A stretch of DNA of 64,000 nucleotides from Leeuwenhoekiella parthenopeia (lineage in GTDB: Bacteria > Bacteroidota > Bacteroidia > Flavobacteriales > Flavobacteriaceae): positions 36,918 through 100,917 of the forward strand of contig NZ_JAJGMW010000017.1 in NCBI RefSeq assembly GCF_020782115.1. The letters run 5' to 3'. Shown piece by piece: positions 9,179 through 17,429 of this stretch. The position numbers and the translations under genes are program-made. The notes under the pieces were generated by a model, which was not told where the DNA came from, made no database searches, and saw only the letters and a list, made by a program, of their open reading frames with translations. Position 1 is the first letter of the stretch; each line of letters starts with the position of its first letter.

Positions 9179-10081
9179 GTGCTATCACCTAAATCAGCAA
9201 TTTTGAATTCAAAACGCTTCACGCAGACTTTCTCTTTACTTAACGTAGATGCTGTAGAATTGTCAAGCCGCTGGAACTACAAAAACGTGATAAGCCCCTA
9301 TTACCGCATTTACTACATCGAGGCCGGCAGCGGTTCGCTTTCAAGCCTGTCAAAAAAAGTAACTCTAAGACCCGGTTACCTCTACCTGATTCCCAGTTTT
9401 ACGCTTTGTGATTTTAAATGCGATGGTTATATGCAGCAGTATTTTGTGCAGTTTTTTGAGGAATCGCCAGATACCGGAGCCCTTTTTAAAGACAACCGGC
9501 AGATTATAGAACTTAAAGCTTCGGAAACCGATGTGATGCTGTTTAAAAAATTGCTTAAACTGAATCCGGGTCGTGGGATAAACCGGTCTGACAATCCGGA
9601 AATTTATGAAAAAGAAGCTTTTTACAAGGAATACCAAAACTTAAACCGAAACATGAAAACTTCGGTACAGTTTGAAACCCAGGGAATCATTCTGATTTTG
9701 CTTTCCCGGTTTATTGAATCGATACGCTATTCGGCAATTCAAAACCCTAAAATACCTTCGGTGGTTCTTGATGCTATGAATTACATTCAGCTTAACTTAA
9801 ATAAGAGCATTACCGTAACCGAACTCGCCGAAAAAGCCAATCAAAACCGGGACTATTTTTCACGGGAATTTTTAGAACATACGGGTAAACGGCCTCTGGC
9901 CTACATTCACGAAAAACGCATCGAGCGCGCGCAATACCTTATTGTGACCACAAACAAGACCTTGCTGGATATCGCCGTCGAAACCGGGTTTAATAACCTG
10001 CCCCATTTCACCAAAGTCTTTAAAAAGCACCTCAACAGCACGCCGGGCGCTTACCGCAAACAGAACCTGCAAATCACCTAA
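9179..10081 (+). CDS. AraC-family transcriptional regulator 1
   Basis: DNA-binding regulator of 300 aa: an N-terminal AraC cupin-like sensor (about 35-120, with PYYRIYYIEAGSG) and a C-terminal double helix-turn-helix (about 205-297, KSITVTELAEKANQNRDYFS and LLDIAVETGFNNLPHFTKVFKK). The best start is a GTG; no ATG lies close upstream. The gene lies between the two divergent fucose arms and 9 bp before a second AraC gene. Control of fucose catabolism is the obvious inference, with fucose or a pathway intermediate as ligand. Confidence 0.9.
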   Translation: MLSPKSAILNSKRFTQTFSLLNVDAVELSSRWNYKNVISPYYRIYYIEAGSGSLSSLSKKVTLRPGYLYLIPSFTLCDFKCDGYMQQYFVQFFEESPDTGALFKDNRQIIELKASETDVMLFKKLLKLNPGRGINRSDNPEIYEKEAFYKEYQNLNRNMKTSVQFETQGIILILLSRFIESIRYSAIQNPKIPSVVLDAMNYIQLNLNKSITVTELAEKANQNRDYFSREFLEHTGKRPLAYIHEKRIERAQYLIVTTNKTLLDIAVETGFNNLPHFTKVFKKHLNSTPGAYRKQNLQIT

Positions 10082-10090
10082 CCCGCCGCC

Positions 10091-10957
10091 ATGAAACTCA
10101 TCAAACTCGACAGGCAAAGCCACGATGATTGCTCCTTTACCATCAATCACACCCACGACCGGCATTTTCTGAAAATCTGGCATTATCATCCCGAGCTCGA
10201 ACTGGTGCTCCTATTAGAAAGTACAGGAACCCGCTTTATTGGGGATTCGATTGCCAAATTCACTCCCGCCCAACTCGTGCTGCTGGGTCCTAATCTGCCA
10301 CATATGTGGCTTAACGATCCGGTTTATTTTGAAGAAAATAAGAAGCTTCAGGCCAGTGCCCTTGCCATACATTTTAAACAGGATTTTCTGGGAGCAGATT
10401 TTTTCAGCAGACCCGAAATGCGCATTCCTGCCCGGTTGTTGCAGGCAGCACAACGCGGACTCGTATTTGAAAACATTCCGCAAGAGATCCTGAGCCAGCT
10501 TAAAAATCTCGAAAATCTCGAAGCTTTTGAACGCAGCCTGAGCCTGCTTCAGCTATTAAAAGAACTTGCTATGCTAGACTATAGACCGCTCACCAGCGCG
10601 GGCTATTTGAGCGAAGCCTATAACACCGGCACGGGGAATTTTGACAAGGTGTATGAATACCTCTACAAAAATTTCAGGGAAAGCATAAGCCTTGAAGATG
10701 TGGCAGCACTTATCCCGATGAATCCTTCGGCCTTTAGCAGGTTATTTAGCAAGTTTCACAAAAAAAGCCTGATGCGCTACCTCAACGAGATTCGCATTGG
10801 CTATGCCTGCAAACTCCTGATGGAACCGCACGAACGCGTAAGCGAAATTGGTTTTGCTTCGGGCTACAACAGTCTTTCTAATTTTAACCGGCAGTTTAAA
10901 AAAGTAACCGGAAAAACTCCAAAAGAGTACGCAGAAATTCACTCAAAACTTTCCTGA
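10091..10957 (+). CDS. AraC-family transcriptional regulator 2
   Basis: Regulator of 288 aa with an N-terminal cupin (about 15-75, LKIWHYHPELELVLL) and C-terminal AraC HTH pair (about 190-285, ISLEDVAALIPMNPSAFSRLF and SEIGFASGYNSLSNFNRQFKK, ending KTPKEYAE). It follows AraC 1 by 9 bp, and the fuconate dehydratase gene starts about 100 bp downstream. The two regulators are too different to be a recent duplication, so they may act on the two arms separately or sense different signals. That division is inference. Confidence 0.9.
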   Translation: MKLIKLDRQSHDDCSFTINHTHDRHFLKIWHYHPELELVLLLESTGTRFIGDSIAKFTPAQLVLLGPNLPHMWLNDPVYFEENKKLQASALAIHFKQDFLGADFFSRPEMRIPARLLQAAQRGLVFENIPQEILSQLKNLENLEAFERSLSLLQLLKELAMLDYRPLTSAGYLSEAYNTGTGNFDKVYEYLYKNFRESISLEDVAALIPMNPSAFSRLFSKFHKKSLMRYLNEIRIGYACKLLMEPHERVSEIGFASGYNSLSNFNRQFKKVTGKTPKEYAEIHSKLS

Positions 10958-11026
10958 TTTGGTTGTAATGCAAAAATAGTATCATTCTTAGCCAAAAAAC
11001 GGTCGGTAAATCAAGAATGCCCGGGT

Positions 11027-11034
11027 TAAATTTG
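11027..11034 (+). promoter_or_regulatory. Putative -7 box before the fuconate dehydratase operon
   Basis: TAAATTTG fits the TAnnTTTG consensus and lies 25 bp before the ATG at 11060. I see no TTTG at the expected -33 spacing, which would suit an activator-dependent promoter. Confidence 0.45.
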
Positions 11035-11059
11035 AAGCCTTCACTTTAATTTTAATACT

Positions 11060-12379
11060 ATGAAAACAGAGGTAATCATTACCGGCTATGAGGTTGTAGA
11101 CGTTCGGTTTCCTACCAGTCAGTTTCTCGACGGTTCAGACGCGATGAACCCCGACCCCGATTATTCTGCCGCCTACGTCATTTTAAAAACTTCGCAGCAA
11201 GAACTCGAAGGGCACGGCCTTACCTTTACCATAGGGCGCGGTAACGAGCTGTGTGTGGCGGCTATCGACTCGATAATGCCTCTTATTCTCAACAAATCCC
11301 TGGCTTCTTTTACGGCTAATATGGGTGCGTTCTGGAAAATGATTACCGGTGACAGTCAGTTGCGCTGGTTAGGGCCCGAAAAAGGAGTGATTCACCTCGC
11401 AACCGGAGCTGTGGTCAATGCCGTTTGGGATTTATACGCCAAGGCGGAAGAAAAGCCTCTGTGGAAATTGCTTGCCGATATGAGTGCCGAAAAACTCGTG
11501 TCGTGTGTTGATTTCACCTACATCACAGATGCCATTACTCCGGCCGAAGCGATAGCGATGCTCAAAAAGCTGGAAGGCACAAAGCAGCAACGTATCGATA
11601 ATTTGCTTCAAAAGGGTTACCCGGCCTACACCACCTCTGCAGGGTGGTTGGGCTATAGCGATGAGAAAATGCGCAAATTGTGCCGCGAGGCCAAAGCCGA
11701 AGGTTTTAAGCATATGAAAATCAAGGTAGGTAAAGACCTTAAAGACGATATGCGCCGGGCTCAGATCATTCGGGAAGAAATAGGTGATGACCTGAAGCTG
11801 ATGATGGACGCCAACCAAAAATGGGATGTGACCGAAGCCATCGCAAATATGGCCGAACTTAAAAAATTTAATCCCTGGTGGATTGAGGAGCCTACAAGCC
11901 CAGACGATGTTTTGGGCCACGCAACCATTGCCAAAGCCGTTGCTCCCATTAAAGTTGCCACCGGAGAACACTGTCAAAACCGTGTGATCTTTAAACAACT
12001 GATGCAGGCAGGCGCTATTGAGATTTGCCAGATAGACAGCTGCAGGCTTGCCGGTGTAAATGAGGTGCTTGCGGTATTGCTGATGGCGGCCAAGTTTGAG
12101 ATTCCGGTATGCCCGCACGCCGGTGGTGTAGGCCTGTGCGAGTATGTACAGCACTTATCGATGATTGATTATATTGCGATAAGCGGTTCGCTAGAAAATC
12201 GCATTATTGAATATGTAGATCACCTGCACGAACATTTCTTTGATCCCGTAGTGATAAAAAACGGAGCGTATATGCCGCCGCAGTTACCGGGTTACAGCAT
12301 CACGATGAAACCCGATTCGTTAAAAGATTACGAGTTTCCAAAAGGTAAAATCTGGCAGGAAATCGCTCAAAAAAACTAA
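11060..12379 (+). CDS. L-fuconate dehydratase (enolase superfamily)
   Basis: Cytosolic Mg-dependent dehydratase of 439 aa, converting L-fuconate to 2-keto-3-deoxy-L-fuconate. The mandelate-racemase-type layout is intact: KxK at 220/222 (MKIKVG), metal ligands Asp250 (LMMDANQ), Glu276 (WIEEP) and Glu303 (TGEHC), and the catalytic His353 (VCPHAGGVG). The N-terminus (EVVDVRFPTSQFLDGSDAMN) and the length match fuconate dehydratases more closely than other family members. It leads a three-gene operon with gaps of 4 and 18 bp. Confidence 0.93.
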   Translation: MKTEVIITGYEVVDVRFPTSQFLDGSDAMNPDPDYSAAYVILKTSQQELEGHGLTFTIGRGNELCVAAIDSIMPLILNKSLASFTANMGAFWKMITGDSQLRWLGPEKGVIHLATGAVVNAVWDLYAKAEEKPLWKLLADMSAEKLVSCVDFTYITDAITPAEAIAMLKKLEGTKQQRIDNLLQKGYPAYTTSAGWLGYSDEKMRKLCREAKAEGFKHMKIKVGKDLKDDMRRAQIIREEIGDDLKLMMDANQKWDVTEAIANMAELKKFNPWWIEEPTSPDDVLGHATIAKAVAPIKVATGEHCQNRVIFKQLMQAGAIEICQIDSCRLAGVNEVLAVLLMAAKFEIPVCPHAGGVGLCEYVQHLSMIDYIAISGSLENRIIEYVDHLHEHFFDPVVIKNGAYMPPQLPGYSITMKPDSLKDYEFPKGKIWQEIAQKN

Positions 12380-12383
12380 GATT

Positions 12384-13160
12384 ATGCAACCATTTCAACT
12401 AACACATAAAACAGCTTTAGTCACCGGTGGCGCCAGCGGTATTGGCCGCGCTATCGCGGAAACATTTGCCAAAAACGGCGCCCGGGTAGTTATTCTGGAC
12501 TTTAACGAAACCCAGGCTAAAGAAGTTGTTGAAGCTTTTAAGGCCGAAGGTTTAGAGCTTCAGTATAGAATATGCGACGTTTCAAAAGCCGAAGAAGTAC
12601 AGCAAATTATTGATGATATCGCTAGCCAAAATAAAATTGACATTTTGGTAAACAACGCCGGCGTAGCCCACGTGGGAAATATCGAAAACACCACCGAAGC
12701 CGACCTCGATCGTATTTATTCGATCAATATAAAAGGAGTGTACAATTGTGCCAAAGCGGTAATCAAACATATGAAAGGCAACAACGGAGTCATCATCAAT
12801 ATGGCGTCTATTGCCTCCTCGGTGGGGATCTCAGACCGATTTGCCTACTCCATGTCTAAAGGAGCGGTGCTTACGATGACCTATTCGATTGCCAAAGATT
12901 ATGTAGATCAGGGCATTCGCTGCAACAGCATCTCCCCTGCCCGCGTACACACCCCTTTTGTAGACGGGTTTATTGCCAAAAATTACCCCGACAATCAGGA
13001 GGAAATGTTTGAAAAACTCTCCAAAACCCAACCTTTGGGCCGTATGGGTAAACCTGTAGAAATCGCGCATTTAGCGCTGTACCTCGCCTCTGATGAAGCC
13101 TCCTTTATCACCGGGACTGACTTCCCGATTGATGGCGGATTTATAAAACTTAATGGATAA
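12384..13160 (+). CDS. SDR dehydrogenase, probable 2-keto-3-deoxy-L-fuconate dehydrogenase
   Basis: Classical SDR of 258 aa: TGGASGIG cofactor loop, Asp38 in VVILDFNE suggesting NAD, NNAGVAH, catalytic Ser in INMASIASS and the YSMSKGA Tyr/Lys pair, ending GTDFPIDGG. It lies between the dehydratase (4 bp) and the FAH-type hydrolase. In the oxidative fucose pathway the ketodeoxy acid is oxidised at C4 to 2,4-diketo-3-deoxy-L-fuconate, which the next enzyme cleaves; position and order fit that step. Confidence 0.88.
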   Translation: MQPFQLTHKTALVTGGASGIGRAIAETFAKNGARVVILDFNETQAKEVVEAFKAEGLELQYRICDVSKAEEVQQIIDDIASQNKIDILVNNAGVAHVGNIENTTEADLDRIYSINIKGVYNCAKAVIKHMKGNNGVIINMASIASSVGISDRFAYSMSKGAVLTMTYSIAKDYVDQGIRCNSISPARVHTPFVDGFIAKNYPDNQEEMFEKLSKTQPLGRMGKPVEIAHLALYLASDEASFITGTDFPIDGGFIKLNG

Positions 13161-13178
13161 CTTTTTAACTAGAAGATT

Positions 13179-14030
13179 ATGAAACTAATACGTTTCGGCG
13201 CAGCCGGAAAAGAAAAACCCGGAGTACAACTCGACTCCGGTAAACGCATAGATGTATCGGCTTTTGGAGAAGATTACACCGAAGCCTTTTTTGAAACTGA
13301 CGGTCTTAACCGCTTACAATCGTGGTTGAGCAAAGAACAGGATAATTGTCCGGAAGTTTCCGCAGAAACCCGACTTGGCGCTCCTTTGGTTAGACCCTCC
13401 AAAATTGTATGTATAGGTCTTAACTACGTTTCGCACGCCAAAGAAACCGGAATGGAAGTACCCAAAGAACCCATTTTGTTCTTTAAAGCCACTTCGGCCA
13501 TCGTGGGCCCTAACGACGATGTGATCATCCCTAAAGGCAGTGAGAAAACCGACTGGGAAGTGGAGCTTGCAGTGGTTATAGGCAAAAAAGCCTCTTATGT
13601 GAGTGAAGCCGAAGCTTTAGATTATGTAGCCGGTTACACCCTGCACAACGATTACAGCGAGCGGGCTTTTCAGATTGAGCGTGCCGGGCAATGGGTTAAA
13701 GGGAAGAGCTGCGACACCTTTGCGCCTCTAGGTCCGTTTATCGCTACTAAAGATGAAATCAAAGATCCCAACAAGCTCAATTTATGGCTAAAGCTGAATG
13801 GGGAGCAATTGCAGAACAGCAACACCTCAGATTTTGTATTTAATGTGCAGCAGGTGGTGAGTTACATCAGCCAGTTTATGACCCTGCTTCCGGGAGATAT
13901 TATTTCTACCGGTACTCCTTTTGGTGTGGGAATGGGCTTTAAACCGCCACGCTATTTAAAACCCGGCGATGTGGTAGAATTGGGTATTGAAGGTCTGGGA
14001 ACCTCCAGACAAACAGCCCGCGCCTATTAG
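13179..14030 (+). CDS. FAH-family hydrolase, probable 2,4-diketo-3-deoxy-L-fuconate hydrolase
   Basis: Fumarylacetoacetate-hydrolase fold protein of 283 aa. Conserved elements are VCIGLNYVSHAKE, the metal-binding acidic motif WEVELAVVIG, and GKSCDTFAPLGP, with the C-terminal DVVELGIEGLG. Enzymes of this family at the end of the oxidative fucose route split the diketo acid to pyruvate and L-lactate. It is the last gene of the plus-strand fucose arm and is followed within 31 bp by a strong terminator. Confidence 0.9.
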   Translation: MKLIRFGAAGKEKPGVQLDSGKRIDVSAFGEDYTEAFFETDGLNRLQSWLSKEQDNCPEVSAETRLGAPLVRPSKIVCIGLNYVSHAKETGMEVPKEPILFFKATSAIVGPNDDVIIPKGSEKTDWEVELAVVIGKKASYVSEAEALDYVAGYTLHNDYSERAFQIERAGQWVKGKSCDTFAPLGPFIATKDEIKDPNKLNLWLKLNGEQLQNSNTSDFVFNVQQVVSYISQFMTLLPGDIISTGTPFGVGMGFKPPRYLKPGDVVELGIEGLGTSRQTARAY

Positions 14031-14060
14031 CGATAAACGGTTAAGCATCTTTAATTTATG

Positions 14061-14103
14061 AAGGTCTAAAAAGTATTCAGTTGTATACTTTTTAGACCTT
14101 TTT
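14061..14103 (+). terminator. Strong Rho-independent terminator after the fucose plus arm
   Basis: Perfect 16-bp stem (14061-14076 pairs with 14085-14100) with an 8-nt loop, TCAGTTGT, and a T-rich end. Because the stem is itself A/T-rich at the base it could also work in reverse. Confidence 0.92.
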
Positions 14104-14222
14104 CTGTATCTGGGCCGCATATTTTCATCCCAAACAGTTTGAAGAACTCAACCCAAAAACTGCAAATCCCAGACAAATGTTAAAATTTTAAGCCTTTAGC
14201 TGAAAGTATCAGAATATTTTCT

Positions 14223-14230
14223 TAATCTTG
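14223..14230 (+). promoter_or_regulatory. Putative -7 box of the SusC/SusD operon
   Basis: TAATCTTG differs at one base from TAnnTTTG. It lies directly before the palindrome at 14232-14244, which would then cover the transcription start. That layout suits repression. Confidence 0.45.
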
Positions 14231-14231
14231 T

Positions 14232-14244
14232 TATGTACTACATA
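14232..14244. promoter_or_regulatory. Palindromic operator, probable GntR/FadR-type site 1
   Basis: TATGTACTACATA is a perfect 6+1+6 palindrome containing the GT-N3-AC core typical of FadR-subfamily GntR operators. A near copy occurs at 19920-19932, next to the GntR gene and before the GH28-like gene. Confidence 0.6.
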
Positions 14245-14292
14245 ATTACATAAATACATAATGATTTGAATATCAAAACTAAAACAACATTT

Positions 14293-17200
14293 ATGAGAAC
14301 ATTTTTACCACTCAGGATGCTTAAACAGATCACACTCGTGATGCTGGCATTGCTGGGAACAACCACAATTATGGCTTCTCCGGCTTTGGGAGAAATTTTT
14401 GACCACTATGATCAGAAAACGATTTCGGGAGTTGTTTACGACACCGAATCGGGAGAGACTCTTCCCGGTGTAAGTGTGAGTATTAAGGGCACCAACACCG
14501 GTACCATTACAGATTTAGACGGTTCGTTTCAACTACAGGTTGAGCCCGGCGCCGTTTTGGTTTTTAGTTATGTAGGTTATATGAAGCAGGAAGTACCTGT
14601 AGGCGATCAAACTTCGCTCACCGTAAATATGCAAACCGATGTTCAGTCACTTGAAGAGGTGGCAATCATTGGTTATGGTAAGGTAAAACGATCTAATCTT
14701 ACCGGGTCTGTATCTACCGTAAGCAGTGAAGTACTTGAACAAACTAACAAGGTAGACGCGGTTTCTTCTATTCAGGGGCAGGTTGCCGGTGTTACTGTGC
14801 AACGCACAGACAACAAGCCCGGTGCAGGGGGTTTCAACATTCGTGTACGGGGTGCTAATACCATTAATACCGCCGGAGACAACGGAGGTTATAGCCCGGG
14901 ACAAAACCCGTTATTTGTAGTCGACGGAATTTTTGTTGATGATATTTCATTCCTGAACCCTGCAGATATTGAACGTATGGATGTACTTAAAGATGCGGCT
15001 TCTGCTGCGATCTACGGTTCACGTGGTACAAACGGGGTTGTAATTATTCAGACTAAAAAAGGTAAAGAAGGCAAGCTCACCGTACGTTACAACAACTACA
15101 TCGGTTTTAAAGAAATATACAATCTGCCTCCAATTTTTAACGGCAAAACCTATATTCCATTCCTAAGAGATGTTATAGTAGGTAATCAATTTGCGTCTAA
15201 TAAAGACGGAAACTTCAGCCAGTATTCTGCAGATACTGTTGACATCAATGAATATTTGAGTGACGAAGAACGCGAAAACATCGCAAACGGCGTAAGTACA
15301 GACTGGGTAGACCTCATCACCCGTAACGGTTTCCAACAAAATCATACACTTGATGTGAGTGGAGGGAACGATAAAACCGTTTATGCTGCCGGTTTAGGGT
15401 ATACTGAAGATCAGGGAACCATTTACGGGGAAGACTTTAAGCGTTATACCCTAAAAGGAAATATTCAAAGTGATATTACAGACTGGCTGACCTTTGGGTA
15501 TGACAATTACATCACTTTGGCTACGACCAATGAAGGTAGTTTGGAAGCCTTTAGAAGTGCGTACCGTCTAAAACCAATAGGTAGAGCTTACGACGACAAT
15601 GGTGATTTACTTTTTTTACCAACCCAAAAGGAAACTCAGGTAAGCAACCCTATTTTCGATACACAAAATTGGAAACTGGAGAACAAATACATCAATTTTA
15701 TCGGTAATATTTCGCTTAGCGTAAAACCGGTAGAGGGTCTGAGTATCACTACAAAATTTGCTCCTAACGTAAAATACACCCGTTTAGGGGAATACCGTGG
15801 TTTATTAACCAAAAGTACCATCGGCAACCAAAGCAATACGCGTGCTGAAGTAAATAACTATCTCGATTACTCCTATACCTGGGATAACATTGTTGACTAC
15901 AGCCTTGATATTGATAAAGACAACAGTCTTGCCGCTACTTTGGTTTATTCACGGTTTTTACAGGACAATGAATCGTATAGAATTCAGGTACGAAATTTTA
16001 CATCAGACAACTTCTTATTCTATAATCTGGGAGCCGGTTCTAACGTAAACTCCTACGGTAGTGGGTTTAGCAGACAAACTTTGGAATCTTACACCGCTCG
16101 GGTTAATTACAACTTGATGGATCGCTACATTCTTACCCTTACCGGTAGATATGACGGGGCATCTGTATTATCTGACGACAACAAATGGGCCTTTTTCCCT
16201 TCCGCTTCATTCGCTTACCGTGTGATACGTGAAGATTTTATGCGTAACCAAAACGTATTCTCAGATCTGAAGTTGCGCTTAAGTTATGGTCAGACCGGTA
16301 ATAACGGTATTGGTGGAGGATTAAATCCTTTAGGTACCCTTTCGTTACTTGAGTCAAGCTATACTAATATTGGAGATGCCAGTGTACCTACTTTGTATGT
16401 GAACGGCCTGGCAAACCAGGATCTAAGCTGGGAGCGTACTTCTGAGGTTAACTTTGGTCTTGATTTCGGCTTCCTAAACAACAGAATTACCGGTAGTGTT
16501 GACCTCTACAACAGAGATATTAAAGATATCATCTTCTACAGACCTTTACCTACAGTAACCGGTTTTGGAGGAACTTTTGATAACATCGGTGAATCCCGTA
16601 ACCGCGGTATTGAAGTAGGTCTAAATGCCAAAATTATTGACAATGAAAACTTTACCTGGAGTACAAACATCAACTTTGCCAGCAATCGCAATGAGATTGT
16701 AAATCTTTACGGTAATAGTGATGAAATCATTTTTGGAGCACAGGGCGGTACCTTTATTCATCGTGTGGGTGAGGCTACAGGATCACTTTACGGCTTCAAG
16801 TTTGACGGAATCTGGCAACTGGATGAAGCTGCAGAAGCTGCAACCTACGGTCAAAAGCCGGGTCAGGTACGTGTTGTTGACGTAAATGGTGACGGTCAAA
16901 TCACAGAGCAGGGAGACCGCGTAATTCTTGGAAACCCACTTCCTAAATGGACCGGTGGTATTACCAGTACGATGAACTATAAGAATTTTGACTTCTCCTT
17001 CTTTGTGTATACGAGTCAGGGTGTGACGATATCCAGTAATTTTCACAATTCCCGCGCTTTCTCCTATGATGGAGAACCCGCCCGTTTATGGAATGGTTAC
17101 GACACTGACTATTGGACACCAACCAACCCCACTAACAACTGGTTTCAGCCCGGTAATGGTGGCCCGTATCAGCAAGCCATTAAAAATATGGATGTGTCTT

Positions 17201-17415
17201 TCGTAAAAGTTGGTTTTATGACTTTGGGATACGCCCTTCCTCAGGAGACTATTCGAAAATTCGGAATTCAAAAACTACGTTTATACACTACGGTTCAAAA
17301 CCCATTCACTTTTTCAGATTATGATGGCTGGGATCCTGAAAACGCCGGTAGAAACGACTATGGTGCCTCTTTTATGGCTCGCACCTATATGGCCGGTATA
17401 AACTTTACATTCTAA
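14293..17415 (+). CDS. SusC/RagA-family TonB-dependent receptor
   Basis: Outer-membrane oligosaccharide importer of 1040 aa from the ATG at 14293; a TTG nine codons upstream is in frame but less likely. A signal peptide ends near the Ala-rich TIMASPALG. A CarboxypepD_reg domain follows (ISGVVYDTESGETLPGVSVS), then the TonB-box-like EEVAIIGYGKVKR, a plug (QGQVAGVTVQR, NPLFVVDGIFVDD, AAIYGSRGTNGVVIIQTKKG) and a 22-strand-type barrel ending in Phe (INFTF), as expected for BAM recognition. It is followed after 14 bp by a SusD gene, and a palindromic operator lies about 50 bp upstream. The glycan is unknown; enzymes downstream point to GlcNAc-, uronate- and fucose-containing material. Confidence 0.96.
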   Translation: MRTFLPLRMLKQITLVMLALLGTTTIMASPALGEIFDHYDQKTISGVVYDTESGETLPGVSVSIKGTNTGTITDLDGSFQLQVEPGAVLVFSYVGYMKQEVPVGDQTSLTVNMQTDVQSLEEVAIIGYGKVKRSNLTGSVSTVSSEVLEQTNKVDAVSSIQGQVAGVTVQRTDNKPGAGGFNIRVRGANTINTAGDNGGYSPGQNPLFVVDGIFVDDISFLNPADIERMDVLKDAASAAIYGSRGTNGVVIIQTKKGKEGKLTVRYNNYIGFKEIYNLPPIFNGKTYIPFLRDVIVGNQFASNKDGNFSQYSADTVDINEYLSDEERENIANGVSTDWVDLITRNGFQQNHTLDVSGGNDKTVYAAGLGYTEDQGTIYGEDFKRYTLKGNIQSDITDWLTFGYDNYITLATTNEGSLEAFRSAYRLKPIGRAYDDNGDLLFLPTQKETQVSNPIFDTQNWKLENKYINFIGNISLSVKPVEGLSITTKFAPNVKYTRLGEYRGLLTKSTIGNQSNTRAEVNNYLDYSYTWDNIVDYSLDIDKDNSLAATLVYSRFLQDNESYRIQVRNFTSDNFLFYNLGAGSNVNSYGSGFSRQTLESYTARVNYNLMDRYILTLTGRYDGASVLSDDNKWAFFPSASFAYRVIREDFMRNQNVFSDLKLRLSYGQTGNNGIGGGLNPLGTLSLLESSYTNIGDASVPTLYVNGLANQDLSWERTSEVNFGLDFGFLNNRITGSVDLYNRDIKDIIFYRPLPTVTGFGGTFDNIGESRNRGIEVGLNAKIIDNENFTWSTNINFASNRNEIVNLYGNSDEIIFGAQGGTFIHRVGEATGSLYGFKFDGIWQLDEAAEAATYGQKPGQVRVVDVNGDGQITEQGDRVILGNPLPKWTGGITSTMNYKNFDFSFFVYTSQGVTISSNFHNSRAFSYDGEPARLWNGYDTDYWTPTNPTNNWFQPGNGGPYQQAIKNMDVSFVKVGFMTLGYALPQETIRKFGIQKLRLYTTVQNPFTFSDYDGWDPENAGRNDYGASFMARTYMAGINFTF

Positions 17416-17429
17416 AAAATATTAGTATT

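Noticed and set aside
11432..12154. 240-codon minus-strand frame opposite the fuconate dehydratase
   Set aside because: Long, but antisense to a fully conserved enolase-family gene with all catalytic residues; no family features of its own.
14266..14295. TTG start nine codons upstream of the SusC ATG
   Set aside because: It would add a polar segment before the signal peptide; the ATG at 14293 gives a normal signal peptide.
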